From the NCBI RefSeq assembly GCF_018588585.1, contig NZ_JAEUFG010000020.1, forward strand, positions 1 to 64,000: 64,000 nucleotides of DNA, in the 5' to 3' direction. This document shows positions 57,719 to 64,000 of this stretch, one piece after another (within the stretch, counting starts at the first letter, position 1; each line of letters begins with the position of its first letter). Both the position numbers and the translations under genes were made by a program. Origin of the DNA: Bacillus sp. SM2101 (GTDB taxonomy: Bacteria; Bacillota; Bacilli; Bacillales; SM2101). Under the pieces are notes generated by a model. It did not search any database. It had not been told where the DNA came from and was given only the letters and a program-made list of their open reading frames with translations.

Positions 57719-58060
57719 ATGTCATAACCAGCTCCTTAAATGTAAGTTAACCTCTGCATTTATTATTGCACGCATGATAAGTTAATAATCTCAAATTTTT
57801 CTGTCCATTCTTAGTTAATCGAAAATGCCAACTAGAACTTTAAACCAAATAACTAATTGATGAAATCTGTGATCACATTAGAATAGTAAGTTTTTCAAAT
57901 AAAGCAATACGGTGCTTTTCTCTATGGATGAGTCTATATATTGGAATTTGTTAAATTAACTTACCGAAAAAGGAATTAGGTTGATCTATCTCTTTTAATA
58001 AAGAAAGGAGAGAATTCATTGAATAGCATAAAGAAAAATTTGAATTTTCTATAAAACCGG

Positions 58061-58089
58061 TTTACAAATTCCATAAAATACAATATCAT
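58061..58089 (+). promoter_or_regulatory. Probable promoter of the second micro-ORF
   Basis: TTTACA (58061-58066), 17 bases, TATCAT (58084-58089). A start near 58096 would give a short leader before the AAGGAGG at 58109. Confidence 0.5.
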
Positions 58090-58124
58090 GTAAATTATTA
58101 GAATTGATAAGGAGGCTCTTCAAA

Positions 58125-58199
58125 ATGGTAAACATAAAACTTACTTCAACGAATTTAATAAAATACTTTGAAGGCCCTCTAACGGAAGTTTTGTATTAA
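58125..58199 (+). CDS. 24-residue micro-ORF before the serine hydrolase
   Basis: AAGGAGG (58109-58115) stands nine bases ahead of ATG 58125, an ideal site. The peptide begins MVNIKLTSTNLIKYFEGPLT and ends EVLY. A perfect terminator follows 16 bases after the stop. The layout repeats that at 50417: strong ribosome site, tiny frame, terminator, larger gene. Leader peptide or small bioactive peptide; no signal sequence. Confidence 0.55.
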   Translation: MVNIKLTSTNLIKYFEGPLTEVLY

Positions 58200-58215
58200 T
58201 CTTTTTTGCATGTTT

Positions 58216-58246
58216 AAGCCATAGAGAGGCTCTCTATGGCTTTTTG
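58216..58246 (+). terminator. Perfect terminator after the micro-ORF
   Basis: AAGCCATAGAGA (58216-58227) pairs with TCTCTATGGCTT (58231-58242), then TTTG. Confidence 0.85.
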
Positions 58247-58259
58247 TTAAGATGGATTT

Positions 58260-58285
58260 ACTTTAGTTTACAAATAAACTAAAGT
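58260..58285. promoter_or_regulatory. 26-bp dyad, likely operator
   Basis: ACTTTAGTTTA (58260-58270), CAAA, TAAACTAAAGT (58275-58285): perfect 11-base arms with a 4-base centre and no T-run, sited between two terminators upstream of the serine hydrolase. It looks like a repressor site. Confidence 0.55.
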
Positions 58286-58341
58286 ATTGCGATCTAGTAT
58301 TATGTATTGTGAAACACATCTCTTTAATACTAGAAATAACT

Positions 58342-58368
58342 AAAAAGACCATAGCTGGTCTTTTTTTA
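58342..58368 (+). terminator. Attenuator-like terminator in the hydrolase leader
   Basis: AAAAAGACC (58342-58350) pairs with GGTCTTTTT (58357-58365), with TTATTTT beyond. It lies 80 bases before the hydrolase start, so it should limit expression unless overcome. Confidence 0.75.
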
Positions 58369-58449
58369 TTTTGTACACACAAAGACATAAATAGAAAAGA
58401 AAACATCATTCACAATGATTTCTTTGTAAAGGTAAAGGAGTTTTGGAAA

Positions 58450-59397
58450 ATGAATCGAGATCAATTAAATAAGGAATTGAGGAAGAAGAAAATAAACGCT
58501 GTTTACATTACTCATGAGGGAAAGAATATATATGAATATTATAAAAACAAAAAACAAAAGGAGAAACTTCATAAAATAAACTCATGTACAAAAAGTGTCA
58601 TATCTATCTTGATGGGTATTGCGCTAGATAAAGGATACTTAGATTCAATACATTTGCCTGTATATCAATTTTTTCCTGAACTTTTTGAAGCTCAGGAAGA
58701 CAAGAGAAAAATGGACATAACCATACATCATCTATTAACTATGTCCGATGGACTGCATTTCCCAGAGTTTGGTGAATGGAATTGTTTTGCTCCAATGACA
58801 TATCATGACGATATTGTTAAGTTTGTAATTGACCGCCCAATGGTACACTATCCTGGAAAACATATGAACTATAATTCAGGTTGTTCCCACGTTTTATCAG
58901 CAATAATACAAAAAGTAACAAAGATGAAAACAGAGGATTTCGCTAATGAACATTTATTTAAACCGTTAGGAATTCAACAATACCATTGGTATGCTGATAA
59001 AATGAAAATTAACAAAGGTGCTGACGGACTTATTTTGAAAATTGAAGACATGTCGAAGATCGGGCTATTAGTGTTGCAAAATGGTACGTTTAATGGAAAG
59101 AAAATCGTATCCTCACAGTGGATAAAAGAAGCTACAACTCCACACTTATGTACATATGATTACATTGGACATTATGGGATGCACTGGTGGGTGAATAAAT
59201 TAGACGAGGAACAAGAATTTTCATATGATAATACTTTTTACTTCGCACTAGGTTTTGGAGGGCAATATATAATTATTTCTCCACCAATAAATCTTGTAGT
59301 TACAATAGCTAGTGAGACGTATGATGATAGTTTCAAGCCAATGAAAATTATTCGTAATATCGTGTTAGACAATAAATTGGGAGTAAATGAAATCTAA
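58450..59397 (+). CDS. Beta-lactamase-family serine hydrolase
   Basis: 315 residues of the penicillin-binding-protein-like/class C fold. The SxxK motif is Ser45-Cys-Thr-Lys48 in INSCTKSVISI. The Tyr motif is YNSG (Tyr141). MSDGLHFPEFGEW and HYGMHWWVNK line the site. It resembles EstB/6-aminohexanoate-dimer hydrolase-type esterases rather than true beta-lactamases. No signal peptide from ATG 58450, which has AAGGAG (58435-58440) ahead; a GTG-started extension to 58309 would run across a terminator and is rejected. Substrate unknown. Confidence 0.83.
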   Translation: MNRDQLNKELRKKKINAVYITHEGKNIYEYYKNKKQKEKLHKINSCTKSVISILMGIALDKGYLDSIHLPVYQFFPELFEAQEDKRKMDITIHHLLTMSDGLHFPEFGEWNCFAPMTYHDDIVKFVIDRPMVHYPGKHMNYNSGCSHVLSAIIQKVTKMKTEDFANEHLFKPLGIQQYHWYADKMKINKGADGLILKIEDMSKIGLLVLQNGTFNGKKIVSSQWIKEATTPHLCTYDYIGHYGMHWWVNKLDEEQEFSYDNTFYFALGFGGQYIIISPPINLVVTIASETYDDSFKPMKIIRNIVLDNKLGVNEI

Positions 59398-59450
59398 AAT
59401 AGATGGCATGAATGCCTAACACGGAGAAACAAATATCATTATGATAAACA

Positions 59451-59575
59451 ATGATTAATAAATCGCTTAGTTCTAAGGTAAACTTAGCTTACTATTGGAT
59501 TACATGAAAATGTTATTTACAACTTGGCGCATTTTTATAAATAATACTGAAAAGCGTCTTTAATTATATTGAGGT
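59451..59575 (+). repeat. Dispersed repeat family A, copy 12
   Basis: ATGATTAATAAATCGCTTAG..AACTTAGCTTACTATTGGAT, TACATGAAAATGTTATTTAC, then AACTTGGCGC..AATAATACTGAAAAGCGTCT. It joins the left half with the AATAATACTGAAAGCG-type core. Confidence 0.75.
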
Positions 59576-59759
59576 ACATTTCTTTACAGAAATAAGTATT
59601 CTATTAGTTCATAGTTTATTGAACAAAGATGTCGAAGTTATAAGTAGAGGATGTGGCGCCTTTAGAATTTCCTATTACTTTTTCAAGATATTTGATAGAA
59701 CGGTATACACCATCTTTTATACCTAGATTAAAACTACTTTCATAAAGCATTGATTAACA

Positions 59760-59806
59760 CAAAAGCATCTAATGGAAAATAATTTATTTTTCATTAGATG
59801 CTTTAC
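59760..59806. terminator. Terminator of the opuA operon
   Basis: AAAGCATCTAATG with GAAAATAA pairs with TATTTTT and CATTAGATGCTTT. T-rich ends lie on both strands; on the minus strand it follows the opuAC stop. The sequence 59576-59759 shows no gene. Confidence 0.75.
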
Positions 59807-59862
59807 TTTTATGAGGACTGATTGGACAGCCTCTTTCACTTAGTATATTGGTACATTATTTC

Positions 59863-60762
59863 TTATTTTTTTAAATCTTCAATAGAATCAATATCCATGT
59901 AGGCAGGTACAACTAGCCCAATTTTCGTTCCCTCTAGATTTGCTCCTAAATCTTCGAAGTCACCTTCATACTTATTGTAGTAGTCCTCATGAGTTGATGG
60001 TAACCATCCAGCTACATGAGCATCTACACTACCATCTGCAACACCCGTCCACATAGGTCCAGCTTCCACTTGACGTAAGGTTACATCATACCCTGCATCG
60101 GATAAAACTTTACTAACAACATTGGTACTAGCAATTTCACTAGCCCAAGCAACATAGGCAATCTCAATTTCATCACCATCAACAGGTTTTATACCCTCAG
60201 TCCATTTTTCTACATTTTCTTTATTTTCCTCAACCCATTTAGAAGCAGCTTCCTCTGGTTTCATACCTTCCTCAATCATCACCATTACGTTTTCCATATC
60301 TTCTGAAGTCCAATTAAATTGGTCAAGAATTTGATAAGCAACTGGATGATCTTCTTTAAGGCCAGTTCTTACAATTGTATGAATAGATTCAGCTTCACCA
60401 TATATTCCCTTAGGGTCTTCTAGGTATTTTAGATCAAACTTAGAGAACTTCCAATGTGGTGTCCAACCAGTGACGATGATAGGTTCTTCTTTTTCGTAAG
60501 CTTTTTTCAAAGCGGCGGTCATGGCTGCCCCAGAGCCTTCAATTAAATCCCAGTCTTCAAGTTCATATTGCTCAATTACCTCAGCTGTGGATTTCATCAA
60601 TCCAGCTCCTGGATCAATACCCACAATTTCAAAGTCAACACTTTCTCCTACTGAAGATGCTGCATTCTCTTCAGTTTTATCTTTGTCATCTGCACCTCCA
60701 CAAGCGGCTAAGCTTGCGATCACGGTAACAGCTAGTAAAAATAGAGACCATTTTTTAAACAT
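59863..60762 (-). CDS. opuAC: Glycine betaine ABC transporter, substrate-binding lipoprotein
   Basis: 299 residues. The lipoprotein signal ends SLAACGG (Cys21 anchors to the membrane outside). The OpuAC domain has VGIDPGAGLMKSTAEVIEQY, ITGWTPHWKFSKFDLKYLED and a second lobe from EIEIAYVAWASEIASTNV. Tryptophans in these stretches form the usual aromatic cage for quaternary ammonium ligands. ATG 60762 overlaps the permease stop as TAATG. Last gene of the operon; captures compatible solutes under osmotic stress. Confidence 0.92.
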   Translation of the reverse strand: MFKKWSLFLLAVTVIASLAACGGADDKDKTEENAASSVGESVDFEIVGIDPGAGLMKSTAEVIEQYELEDWDLIEGSGAAMTAALKKAYEKEEPIIVTGWTPHWKFSKFDLKYLEDPKGIYGEAESIHTIVRTGLKEDHPVAYQILDQFNWTSEDMENVMVMIEEGMKPEEAASKWVEENKENVEKWTEGIKPVDGDEIEIAYVAWASEIASTNVVSKVLSDAGYDVTLRQVEAGPMWTGVADGSVDAHVAGWLPSTHEDYYNKYEGDFEDLGANLEGTKIGLVVPAYMDIDSIEDLKK

Positions 60763-61634
60763 TACATTCTTCCTCCTTGTTTGTTTTTTCCTATATTTTG
60801 GGTTAATCTATCAAGGATAATAGCAATAATAACAATAGATATTCCTGCTTCAAAGCCCATCCCTGTTTGAATTTGTGTAACAGCTCGATAGACTTCAGCT
60901 CCTAATCCGGGAGCTCCTACCATCGAAGAAATGACAACCATTGATAAAGATAACATGATACTCTGATTCACTCCCGCCATGATGGTTGGCATTGCTAATG
61001 GTAATTGTACTTTCAATAATCGTTGCCTTGTAGTAGAACCAAAGGCGTGTGTGGCTTCAATTAAATCATTTGGAACCTGCTTAATTCCTAGAGTAGTTAG
61101 TCGAATGGCAGGTGGCATAGCAAAAATAACAGAAGCCACAATCCCTGGGACCACACCAATATTAAAGAAAAATATAGCAGGTATTAAATATACAAATGCA
61201 GGCATCGTTTGCATTAAATCTAATATTGGGGTAATAACTCTATTTACTGTATTGTTTTGCGAGGCCCAAATTCCTATGGGAATCCCAACGATGATGGAGA
61301 TCGCAACAGATGTGAGGACGAGAGAGAGAGTTTCCAACATCTCAGCCCAATATCCTAAGTTATCAATAAGTAATAGTCCAAATAAAGTAAATATCCCTAG
61401 TTTCCAGTTTCCAATTTTCCATGCAAATAAAGTAAAAATGAGCATGAGGAGGAAGGTACTTATAGCTTCATTTCCTCCAATATTTACGAAGTCTAGTTCA
61501 AGTACTTGTACAATTGCATCCACAAGCCATTCTAGCCCTTCTGATAGAGCTTCAAAAAAACCTTCGAAATGATTGGTTAGCCATTCGACTGTTACATCTA
61601 CCCAATCAGCTAAAGGCAATCTAGGCATTTTCAT
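60762..61634 (-). CDS. opuAB: Glycine betaine ABC transporter, permease
   Basis: About 290 residues. An N-terminal hydrophilic stretch (ADWVDVTVEWLTNHFEGFFE) precedes 5-6 membrane helices. The EAA loop that docks on the ATPase reads IEATHAFGSTTRQRLLKVQL and PLAMPTIMAG. This is the ProW/OpuAB architecture without fused binding protein. ATG 61634 is preferred with AAGGAGG (complement of 61644-61650) ahead; TTG 61640 is too close to it. Cotranscribed with opuAA and opuAC. Confidence 0.93.
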   Translation of the reverse strand: MKMPRLPLADWVDVTVEWLTNHFEGFFEALSEGLEWLVDAIVQVLELDFVNIGGNEAISTFLLMLIFTLFAWKIGNWKLGIFTLFGLLLIDNLGYWAEMLETLSLVLTSVAISIIVGIPIGIWASQNNTVNRVITPILDLMQTMPAFVYLIPAIFFFNIGVVPGIVASVIFAMPPAIRLTTLGIKQVPNDLIEATHAFGSTTRQRLLKVQLPLAMPTIMAGVNQSIMLSLSMVVISSMVGAPGLGAEVYRAVTQIQTGMGFEAGISIVIIAIILDRLTQNIGKNKQGGRM

Positions 61635-61657
61635 AGGCAATCGCCTCCTTATAAAAG

Positions 61658-62863
61658 CTAGTGCTCACTGTTTATGTGTTCATCGTTACCTGCAAGTCCT
61701 CCAAGGACTGCTCCTCGGATAAGAATGCCAGAAATAACATTCTCCTCGTTTACTACAGCCATAGGTAAGCTAGTTGTAGCCATAAGCTCCAACACATTAG
61801 TTAGTAGCGTCTCTTTAGATACAGTAGAAATATCCTTTATTAAAATGTCCTCGAGATGCTGATTTTTTTCAATTGCTTTTAGGGCTGCATCAGCTGTGAC
61901 AACGCCAAGTAAATGTTTCTTTTTATCTACAACAAAGATTGTGGAAATGCTCCTATCTTTCATTAGTTGTAGAGCAACACGAGGACCTTTATCTAGTTGA
62001 ACCGTTTCAGGTGACTTCATCACATGTCCTGCTGTAAGAACTTTAGATAGATCAACATCCTCGACAAATCGTTCAACATATCGATTGGCTGGATTCATTA
62101 GAATTTCCTCTGGAGAACCAATTTGAACAATATTCCCATCTTTCATCAGAGCTATTCTGTCACCAATACGTAAAGCCTCATCTAAGTCATGAGTAATGAA
62201 TATAATGGTTTTATTCATGCTAGATTGTAAGCTTAAAAGCTCGTCCTGCATCTCTTTTCTAATTAAAGGGTCAAGCGCACTGAAAGCTTCATCCATTAAG
62301 AGAATATCTGGATCATTTGCTAAAGCACGAGCTAAGCCTACACGTTGTTGCATTCCACCGCTCAATTGAGAAGGGTATTGATTCTCATATCCTTCTAGTC
62401 CAACGAGTCGAAGTGACTCAAGAGCTTTTTCTTTCCTTTCAGATTTACTTATCCCTTGTACCTCTAGACCGTACTCTGTATTTTGTAAAATTGTTCTATG
62501 AGGAAAGAGAGCAAATTTTTGAAAGACCATACTCATTTTTTTTCGACGAATACCTAGTAATTTGTCTTTAGGCATGCTTACTAAATCATCTTTATAAATG
62601 TAAATATTTCCACTTGTCGGTTCAATTAGTCTGTTAAGCAATCGAATGAGAGTTGATTTCCCACTCCCTGATAAACCCATAATGACAAAAATTTCACCTT
62701 TATATACATCAAAATTAGCTGAATTAACACCAACAGTAGCACCTGTATTTTTAAGGATGTCTTGTTTAGATTTTCCTTCCTTTAGCATGTCTAAAGCCTT
62801 TTTGTAGTTCTTCCCAAATACTTTTGTCAATTCTTTTACTGTTAAGATTGTTTCTTGAGCCAT
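61658..62863 (-). CDS. opuAA: Glycine betaine ABC transporter, ATP-binding subunit with CBS pair
   Basis: 401 residues. Walker [10 protein letters not shown], the signature [15 protein letters not shown] and Walker [13 protein letters not shown] are intact, with the N-terminal extension ([20 protein letters not shown]) of the OpuAA/ProV family. Residues about 275-395 form two CBS domains that in relatives sense ionic strength or bind cyclic-di-AMP. AGGTGTACGAGC precedes the start. First gene of opuA; energises uptake of betaine. Confidence 0.95.
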   Translation of the reverse strand: MAQETILTVKELTKVFGKNYKKALDMLKEGKSKQDILKNTGATVGVNSANFDVYKGEIFVIMGLSGSGKSTLIRLLNRLIEPTSGNIYIYKDDLVSMPKDKLLGIRRKKMSMVFQKFALFPHRTILQNTEYGLEVQGISKSERKEKALESLRLVGLEGYENQYPSQLSGGMQQRVGLARALANDPDILLMDEAFSALDPLIRKEMQDELLSLQSSMNKTIIFITHDLDEALRIGDRIALMKDGNIVQIGSPEEILMNPANRYVERFVEDVDLSKVLTAGHVMKSPETVQLDKGPRVALQLMKDRSISTIFVVDKKKHLLGVVTADAALKAIEKNQHLEDILIKDISTVSKETLLTNVLELMATTSLPMAVVNEENVISGILIRGAVLGGLAGNDEHINSEH

Positions 62864-62919
62864 GCTCGTACACCTCTTATCTCAAATGTCCACTCTCTTA
62901 TCTCTACCCAACAGTTTAT

Positions 62920-62948
62920 ATTGTATGCAACCATAAGTTTGATTACAA
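62920..62948 (-). promoter_or_regulatory. Promoter of the opuA operon
   Basis: On the minus strand TTGTAA (62948-62943), 17 bases, TACAAT (62925-62920). The leader to ATG 62863 is about 50 bases. Confidence 0.7.
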
Positions 62949-62963
62949 AGCGGATAAGGGAGT

Positions 62964-63000
62964 GTACAGCGTCATAAACTACGTACAGAATAGACTGTAC
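62964..63000. promoter_or_regulatory. GTACAG dyad, likely GbsR-type operator
   Basis: GTACAG (62983-62988), 6 bases, CTGTAC (62995-63000) is a perfect inverted repeat. A third GTACAG sits at 62964-62969. The cluster lies between opuA and the divergent GbsR-like gene and is well placed to control both. Confidence 0.55.
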
Positions 63001-63129
63001 AAACTGACCGTAGAGTACCTTACAATTCCTCTCATATTGTTTGAAATCCTTAGTATTTCGTTTCTTTACAATGTAAGAATAAATGAGTAGTCTATAATTA
63101 CAACAACTTGGAATAGGGAGCGAATTGTT

Positions 63130-63663
63130 ATGGACAAGGAAGAGAGACTTATAAAAGCGAGAGAACGAGTAATTGATTCTATTGCAAAAAATATGTCCTT
63201 ATATGGTGTAACTCCATCAATTGGCAGGTTATATGGTTTGCTATTCTTTCAAAATGAACCTATGACGTTAGATGAGATGAAAGAAGCGCTAGGTATGAGT
63301 AAGACGAGTATGAGTACTTCAGTTCGTACATTAATGGATTTGAAAATGGTTGATAAAGTGTGGAAAAAAGGATCAAGAAAGGATCAATATGTAGTTGAAG
63401 ACGATTGGTATCAGACCTTTATAGATTACTTTTCCATTCAGTGGAGACATGCAACTATGATTAATATACAAGCAATTGAGAAGTCTAAAAATGAAATAGA
63501 AGATATCTTATTAAGTAACGATATTGATGAGCAAATAAAGGTAGTAATTGAACAGGATTTAAACAAGCTTAATAAAGCGTTACAGTACTATGAATGGTTA
63601 AACCATCTCATTGATAACCTTGAGTCTCACAATATATTTGAGTGGATACCTAAACCAGATTAG
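63130..63663 (+). CDS. GbsR/OpcR-family transcriptional repressor
   Basis: 177 residues, MarR-like winged helix: SIGRLYGLLFFQNEPMTLDE, then MKEALGMSKTSMSTSVRTLM (recognition helix), then a wing with KKGSRKDQYVVEDDWYQTF, and a C-terminal coiled-coil dimerisation arm. This pattern is that of GbsR, OpcR and OpuAR, choline- or osmolyte-responsive repressors of betaine synthesis and uptake genes. Divergent from opuA with a TATAAT at 63093-63098. Which of these paralogues it is cannot be fixed from sequence alone. Confidence 0.88.
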   Translation: MDKEERLIKARERVIDSIAKNMSLYGVTPSIGRLYGLLFFQNEPMTLDEMKEALGMSKTSMSTSVRTLMDLKMVDKVWKKGSRKDQYVVEDDWYQTFIDYFSIQWRHATMINIQAIEKSKNEIEDILLSNDIDEQIKVVIEQDLNKLNKALQYYEWLNHLIDNLESHNIFEWIPKPD

Positions 63664-64000
63664 AAAGACCGTGAAAATACCTTACTTAGATTGGTTTGGG
63701 ATAATGTTTGTTCATATTACAACACTCCAGAGTGAGAAGATAAATGATGGATAATGACTAGTAGCCGGCTAATGAATCTGGCAAATTACAGGAGATGAAA
63801 TGGAGGTGAATGCTCTTTGTCAATAATATTGGAGCATTGTTCGGTAAGAAGTCTTTCTCGTTTAAATAAGGTATATCCAGCTCCCTTATTTAAAAATATT
63901 TATAAATTAGAAAAGACCGCTAAATTATTTATAATTACTGTTTCTTGTAATAGGAGCTTGCTATTAGCAAGAAAGCTGCTTAAACGTATATTCCCACATT
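63664..64000. other. Right end of window, no supported gene
   Basis: Contains CTTGCTATTAGCAAG, a small hairpin near 63957-63971, and a stretch at 63832-63865 (GAGCATTGTTCGGTAAGAAG then TCTTTCTCG) loosely like the right part of family A. No coding sequence that I can support. Confidence 0.4.

Noticed and set aside
58309-58449. N-terminal extension of the serine hydrolase from GTG 58309
   Set aside because: It would run through a terminator hairpin and ignores the strong AAGGAG before ATG 58450.
18571-59575. The recurring hairpins as a CRISPR array
   Set aside because: Copies are far apart, vary in length and have no regular spacers or cas genes.
60979-61572. 197-codon plus-strand frame
   Set aside because: Antisense of opuAB without a ribosome binding site.

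Overview
The window reads as chromosome of a low-G+C, endospore-former-like member of the Bacillaceae. The backbone genes and their order are typical of Bacillus and relatives: rpoN (sigL), a glutaredoxin-like gene, then cggR-gapA-pgk-tpiA-gpmI-eno, and further on secG, the carboxylesterase gene, rnr, smpB and ssrA. A CggR-type operator, an opuA operon with a GbsR-type regulator, an adaA/adaB pair and Bacillus-style ribosome binding sites agree with this. I cannot name the species. The only structural RNA gene I see is tmRNA; I saw no tRNA, rRNA or CRISPR array.

Layout. Positions 1-9300 hold rpoN and the central glycolytic operon with its promoter, CggR operator, internal hairpins and final terminator. 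From 9.4 to 13.2 kb come an aldehyde dehydrogenase, an Hsp31-like DJ-1 family gene, a LysR regulator and secG. Between secG and its usual neighbour est (13.2-21.8 kb) lies accessory DNA: a channel-like membrane protein with an unorthodox selectivity filter, a glycosyltransferase, a beta-propeller protein of eight YVTN blades, two short-chain dehydrogenases and two decayed genes. The conserved block est-rnr-smpB-ssrA follows (21.8-26.2 kb). From 26 kb to the end almost everything is accessory: a second YVTN propeller gene and the wreck of a third, a secreted protein made of two nearly identical tandem copies, a DNA alkylation-repair operon (adaA, adaB, a 2-oxoglutarate/Fe(II) oxygenase, a cysteine-rich micro-ORF and a spore-photoproduct-lyase-like radical SAM gene), an MFS plus ATP-grasp pair that looks like a small-molecule synthesis and export unit, an SgrR-like regulator, two further MFS pumps, several hydrolases, an APH-fold kinase, small membrane proteins, and finally the opuA glycine betaine importer with a divergent GbsR-type regulator.

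Two further layers run through the accessory part. The first is gene decay: a grpB-family gene with an internal deletion, a C39-like peptidase gene with stops and a frameshift, and at least five other remnants whose reading frames are still partly visible. The second is two families of dispersed intergenic repeats. Family A has about a dozen copies or part-copies built around a GGCGCTAATCT...AGATTAGCG hairpin. Family B has three copies with a CTCTTTTCGTAAACTTTGTTG edge. Both sit only between genes and appear right of about 18.5 kb.

The most intriguing loci are two places where a micro-ORF with a strong ribosome binding site is followed at once by a perfect intrinsic terminator and then by a larger gene. 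At 50.36-51.8 kb an 18-residue peptide precedes a TPR protein, with an MFS pump transcribed divergently. At 58.06-59.4 kb a 24-residue peptide precedes two terminators, a 26-bp dyad and a serine hydrolase. These could be leader-peptide attenuators or peptide-signal cassettes.
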